Shown: positions 61,988 to 64,000 of the stretch, in pieces
Layout of the letters: the number at the start of each line of letters is the position of its first letter
Numbering within the stretch: position 1 is the first letter of the stretch
DNA from: Fusicatenibacter sp.
Lineage (GTDB): Bacteria; Bacillota; Clostridia; Lachnospirales; Lachnospiraceae
Reading direction: 5' to 3'
Length of the DNA: 64,000 nt
NCBI GenBank assembly: GCA_022766945.1
Contig: JALEOU010000071.1
Span: forward strand, 1 to 64,000
The notes under the pieces: model-generated
Database searches by the model: none
The model's input: only the letters and a program-made list of their open reading frames with translations
What the model was told of the DNA's origin: nothing
Made by a program: the position numbers and the translations under genes

Positions 61988-63341
61988 GACAATAAATACA
62001 AGAGAACTGATTATGAATATCCTTCTGGAGATGGACCGTGAAGAGATTCCCTGCCACATTGCGGTGCGAAGTGCGCTGGAGAAATACCAGTATCTTCCGC
62101 ACAAAGACCGTGCATTTGTCAAGCGGGTGTGTGAGGGAACAACGGAATATCAGCTGCAAAATGACTATATTATAAATCAGTACTCGAAGATCAGAATACA
62201 CAAATGTAAGCCGGTCATCCGGGCGATTCTCAGGATGTCCGTCTATCAGATCCGGTTTATGGATGCAGTTCCGGATTCTGCGGTGGTCAATGAAGCCGTT
62301 AAACTGACGGAAAAAAAGCATTTTACGAATCTCAAGGGCTTTGTCAATGGTGTACTGCGCAGCATTGCCAGGGAGAAGGAACATCTGCCTATGCCGGATC
62401 CCTCCAACCGGATCGAATATCTGTCTGTTCGCTATTCTGTGCCGGAATTTCTGGTGGAAGAATGGCTCGATCAGTACGGGGAGGAAACTGCTCTTGGAAT
62501 GATGGAAGCGTTTCTGATTGAAAAACCGGTGACGATTCGGATGAACCGTTATCAGAATACGGTGGACGAGACCATGGCAAGTCTTGAAAAACAGGGTGTT
62601 GTCGTGGAAAAAGCGCCGTATCTGCCGGAAGCGTATTATATCCGGAATTTTGACCGGATCAGTGGCCTTAGGGCATTCGAAGAGGGAAGATTCCAGGTGC
62701 AGGATGTCAGCTCCATGCTTGTGGCAGAGGCGGCAGATCCCAGAGGAAATGACGAAGTGCTGGATTTGTGTGCTGCTCCCGGAGGAAAGAGCCTGCATAT
62801 GGCGGACAAGATGCTTGACTGCGGTTATGTGGAAGCACGGGATTTGTCCGATTACAAGGTGGAGCTGATCCGTGAGAATGTCCGCCGCTCAGGGTTAAAC
62901 AGCGTGATTCCGGTTGTCAAAGATGCCCAGGAACTGGATGAAGCCTGGATCAGGAAAGCAGATGTTGTGCTTGCGGATCTTCCATGTTCCGGTTATGGTG
63001 TGATCGGAAGAAAGCCGGATATCAAATATCATGCATCAAAGCTCAAAGAGGCCGAGCTGATCAGGCTGCAGAGGAAGATTCTGGAAAATGCAGCGGCTTA
63101 TGTCAGGGAAGGCGGTACGCTGGTATATAGTACCTGTACAACGAATAAAAAAGAAAATGAAGAAAATGTATTCTGGTTTCTTCGCCATTTTCCGTTTGAA
63201 CTGGTGAGTCTGGACGATGTTCTTGATCCGGCTCTTCGAAGTGAAACAACAGCGCAGGGTTATCTGCAGATGATACCAGGGATACATAACTGTGACGGTT
63301 TTTTCCTGGCAAAGTTCCAGAGAAAAGAGGATGAGGAATAA
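61980..63341 (+). CDS. rsmB: 16S rRNA m5C967 methyltransferase RsmB
   Basis: Methylates C967 (E. coli numbering) of 16S rRNA. The 453-residue protein has an N-terminal NusB-like RNA-binding domain and the Rossmann methyltransferase with SAM motif DLCAAPGGKS, the PCSGYG motif and the STCT motif; these two cysteines are the release and nucleophile residues. ATG 61980 has AGGAG 5 nt upstream; an ATG at 61977 is too close. The start lies inside the end of the peptidase gene. Confidence 0.95.
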   Translation: MTETINTRELIMNILLEMDREEIPCHIAVRSALEKYQYLPHKDRAFVKRVCEGTTEYQLQNDYIINQYSKIRIHKCKPVIRAILRMSVYQIRFMDAVPDSAVVNEAVKLTEKKHFTNLKGFVNGVLRSIAREKEHLPMPDPSNRIEYLSVRYSVPEFLVEEWLDQYGEETALGMMEAFLIEKPVTIRMNRYQNTVDETMASLEKQGVVVEKAPYLPEAYYIRNFDRISGLRAFEEGRFQVQDVSSMLVAEAADPRGNDEVLDLCAAPGGKSLHMADKMLDCGYVEARDLSDYKVELIRENVRRSGLNSVIPVVKDAQELDEAWIRKADVVLADLPCSGYGVIGRKPDIKYHASKLKEAELIRLQRKILENAAAYVREGGTLVYSTCTTNKKENEENVFWFLRHFPFELVSLDDVLDPALRSETTAQGYLQMIPGIHNCDGFFLAKFQRKEDEE

Positions 63342-63345
63342 ACTT

Positions 63346-64000
63346 ATGACAGATATCAAATCCATGTCGCCGGATGAACTGAAAAATCTCTGCACAGCGC
63401 TGGGTGAAAAGCCTTTTCGGGCAAAGCAGCTTTATGAATGGATGCACAAAAAACACGTTCCGGATTATGATTCTATGACGAATCTGCCATCCGGTTTCCG
63501 GGAAAAATTGAAAGAGAATGAGCCGTATGTCTGTCTGGAACCGGTCGAAGTACAATGTTCGGCTGTCGATGGTACCAGAAAATATCTGTTTCGCCTTTCG
63601 GATGGAAACGTTATCGAAAGTGTCTGGATGCAGTATCATCATGGCAATTCGGTCTGTATTTCCTCTCAGGTAGGCTGCCGTATGGGCTGCCGTTTCTGTG
63701 CTTCTACAATTGGCGGTCTTGTGCGTTCTTTAAGCGCATCGGAGATGCTGGATCAGATTTACCGGATCGAAGAGGACACAAAAGAGCGCGTATCCAATGT
63801 GGTAGTGATGGGAACCGGGGAACCGCTGGATAATTACGATAATCTTCTTCGTTTTATCCGGATTCTTTCGAGTCCGGAGGGGTTAAATATCAGTCAGAGG
63901 AATATTACCGTTTCAACCTGCGGGATCGTGCCCAATATTTATCGACTGGCAGAGGAACAGCTTCAGATTACGCTGGCTCTTTCTCTCCACGCGCCAAATG
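63346..64000 (+). CDS. rlmN: Dual-specificity RNA methyltransferase RlmN (3' end beyond the window)
   Basis: Radical-SAM enzyme methylating A2503 of 23S rRNA and A37 of some tRNAs. The 218 residues present are an N-terminal accessory domain and the start of the barrel with the cluster motif GCRMGCRFC (Cys111, 115, 118), followed by VVMGTGEPLDNYDN and NITVSTCG. The reading frame is open to the last base, with no frameshift; the family is ~340-350 residues. It starts 4 nt after rsmB with GAGGAATAAACTT upstream. A shorter open frame at 63555-63833 is a shadow. Confidence 0.95.
   Translation, partial: MTDIKSMSPDELKNLCTALGEKPFRAKQLYEWMHKKHVPDYDSMTNLPSGFREKLKENEPYVCLEPVEVQCSAVDGTRKYLFRLSDGNVIESVWMQYHHGNSVCISSQVGCRMGCRFCASTIGGLVRSLSASEMLDQIYRIEEDTKERVSNVVVMGTGEPLDNYDNLLRFIRILSSPEGLNISQRNITVSTCGIVPNIYRLAEEQLQITLALSLHAPN

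Noticed and set aside
1..64000. Mobile elements, prophage or CRISPR arrays
   Set aside because: No transposase, integrase, phage structural gene, terminal inverted repeat pair or regularly spaced repeat was found; the gene content is conserved housekeeping throughout.

Overview
The window is ordinary chromosomal backbone of a Gram-positive anaerobe of class Clostridia, most likely family Lachnospiraceae; genus is not resolved. Pointers are moderate G+C, AGGAGG-type ribosome binding sites, sigma-A promoters (TTGACA-17-TATAAT type), a class III (oxygen-sensitive) ribonucleotide reductase, an AICAR transformylase paired with a PurO-type IMP cyclohydrolase instead of fused PurH, HPr kinase and an HPr-like protein, a firmicute-type GalT, single-subunit GlyRS, a CsoR regulator, and tRNA genes without encoded CCA. 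I see no insertion sequence, prophage, plasmid gene, rRNA or CRISPR array.

Layout. 1-8.8 kb: tRNA-Lys and tRNA-Leu, rho, rpmE, then a translation and envelope run (DUF1385 protein, prmC, prfA, nucleotidyltransferase, glmM, TPR lipoprotein). 8.8-15.1 kb: hflX, a candidate NrdR-controlled nrdD with a fused redoxin domain, metY and an M24 peptidase. 15.4-18.8 kb: glyA and the two-gene AICAR-to-IMP module. 19-22.3 kb: small unknown genes, a uracil/hypoxanthine-DNA glycosylase family protein, a CsoR-type repressor with an Mrp ATPase, and a small HPr/Crh-like protein. 22.4-29.8 kb: a nuclease-helicase fusion, then an AraC regulator divergent from galK-galT-galE. 29.9-35.8 kb: ftsH, uvrC, hprK, ROK glucokinase. 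35.9-42.7 kb: class A PBP (minus), yigZ, S66 peptidase, Crp/Fnr regulator and thioredoxin (both minus), NAD(H) pyrophosphatase. 42.8-43.2 kb: tRNA-Val (minus) and two tRNA-Gly. 43.4-49.6 kb: ferredoxin-type aldo/keto reductase, MarR (minus), Lrp, alr, polar amino acid ABC importer. 49.8-54.7 kb: purB, purA, a lipoprotein, glyS. 54.8-55.7 kb: carbamate kinase (minus) with a structured leader. 56.1-64 kb: murE-priA-def-fmt-metallopeptidase-rsmB-rlmN, the last cut by the window edge.

How it fits together. Several genes share pathways without sharing operons: purine synthesis (AICAR to IMP, then purA and purB to AMP), wall synthesis (glmM, PBP, S66 peptidase, alr, murE), translation (rpmE, prmC, prfA, glyS, def, fmt, rsmB, rlmN, tRNAs), and carbon control (galactose cluster, hprK, glucokinase, Crh-like protein). 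No exotic multi-gene system is visible. The most interesting material is regulatory or architectural: the arcC leader, the NrdR-like boxes inside a hairpin, the araC-galK control region, the Crh-like protein without a phosphorylatable histidine, and the domain fusions in NrdD and the helicase. Large antisense open frames over conserved genes were treated as shadows.
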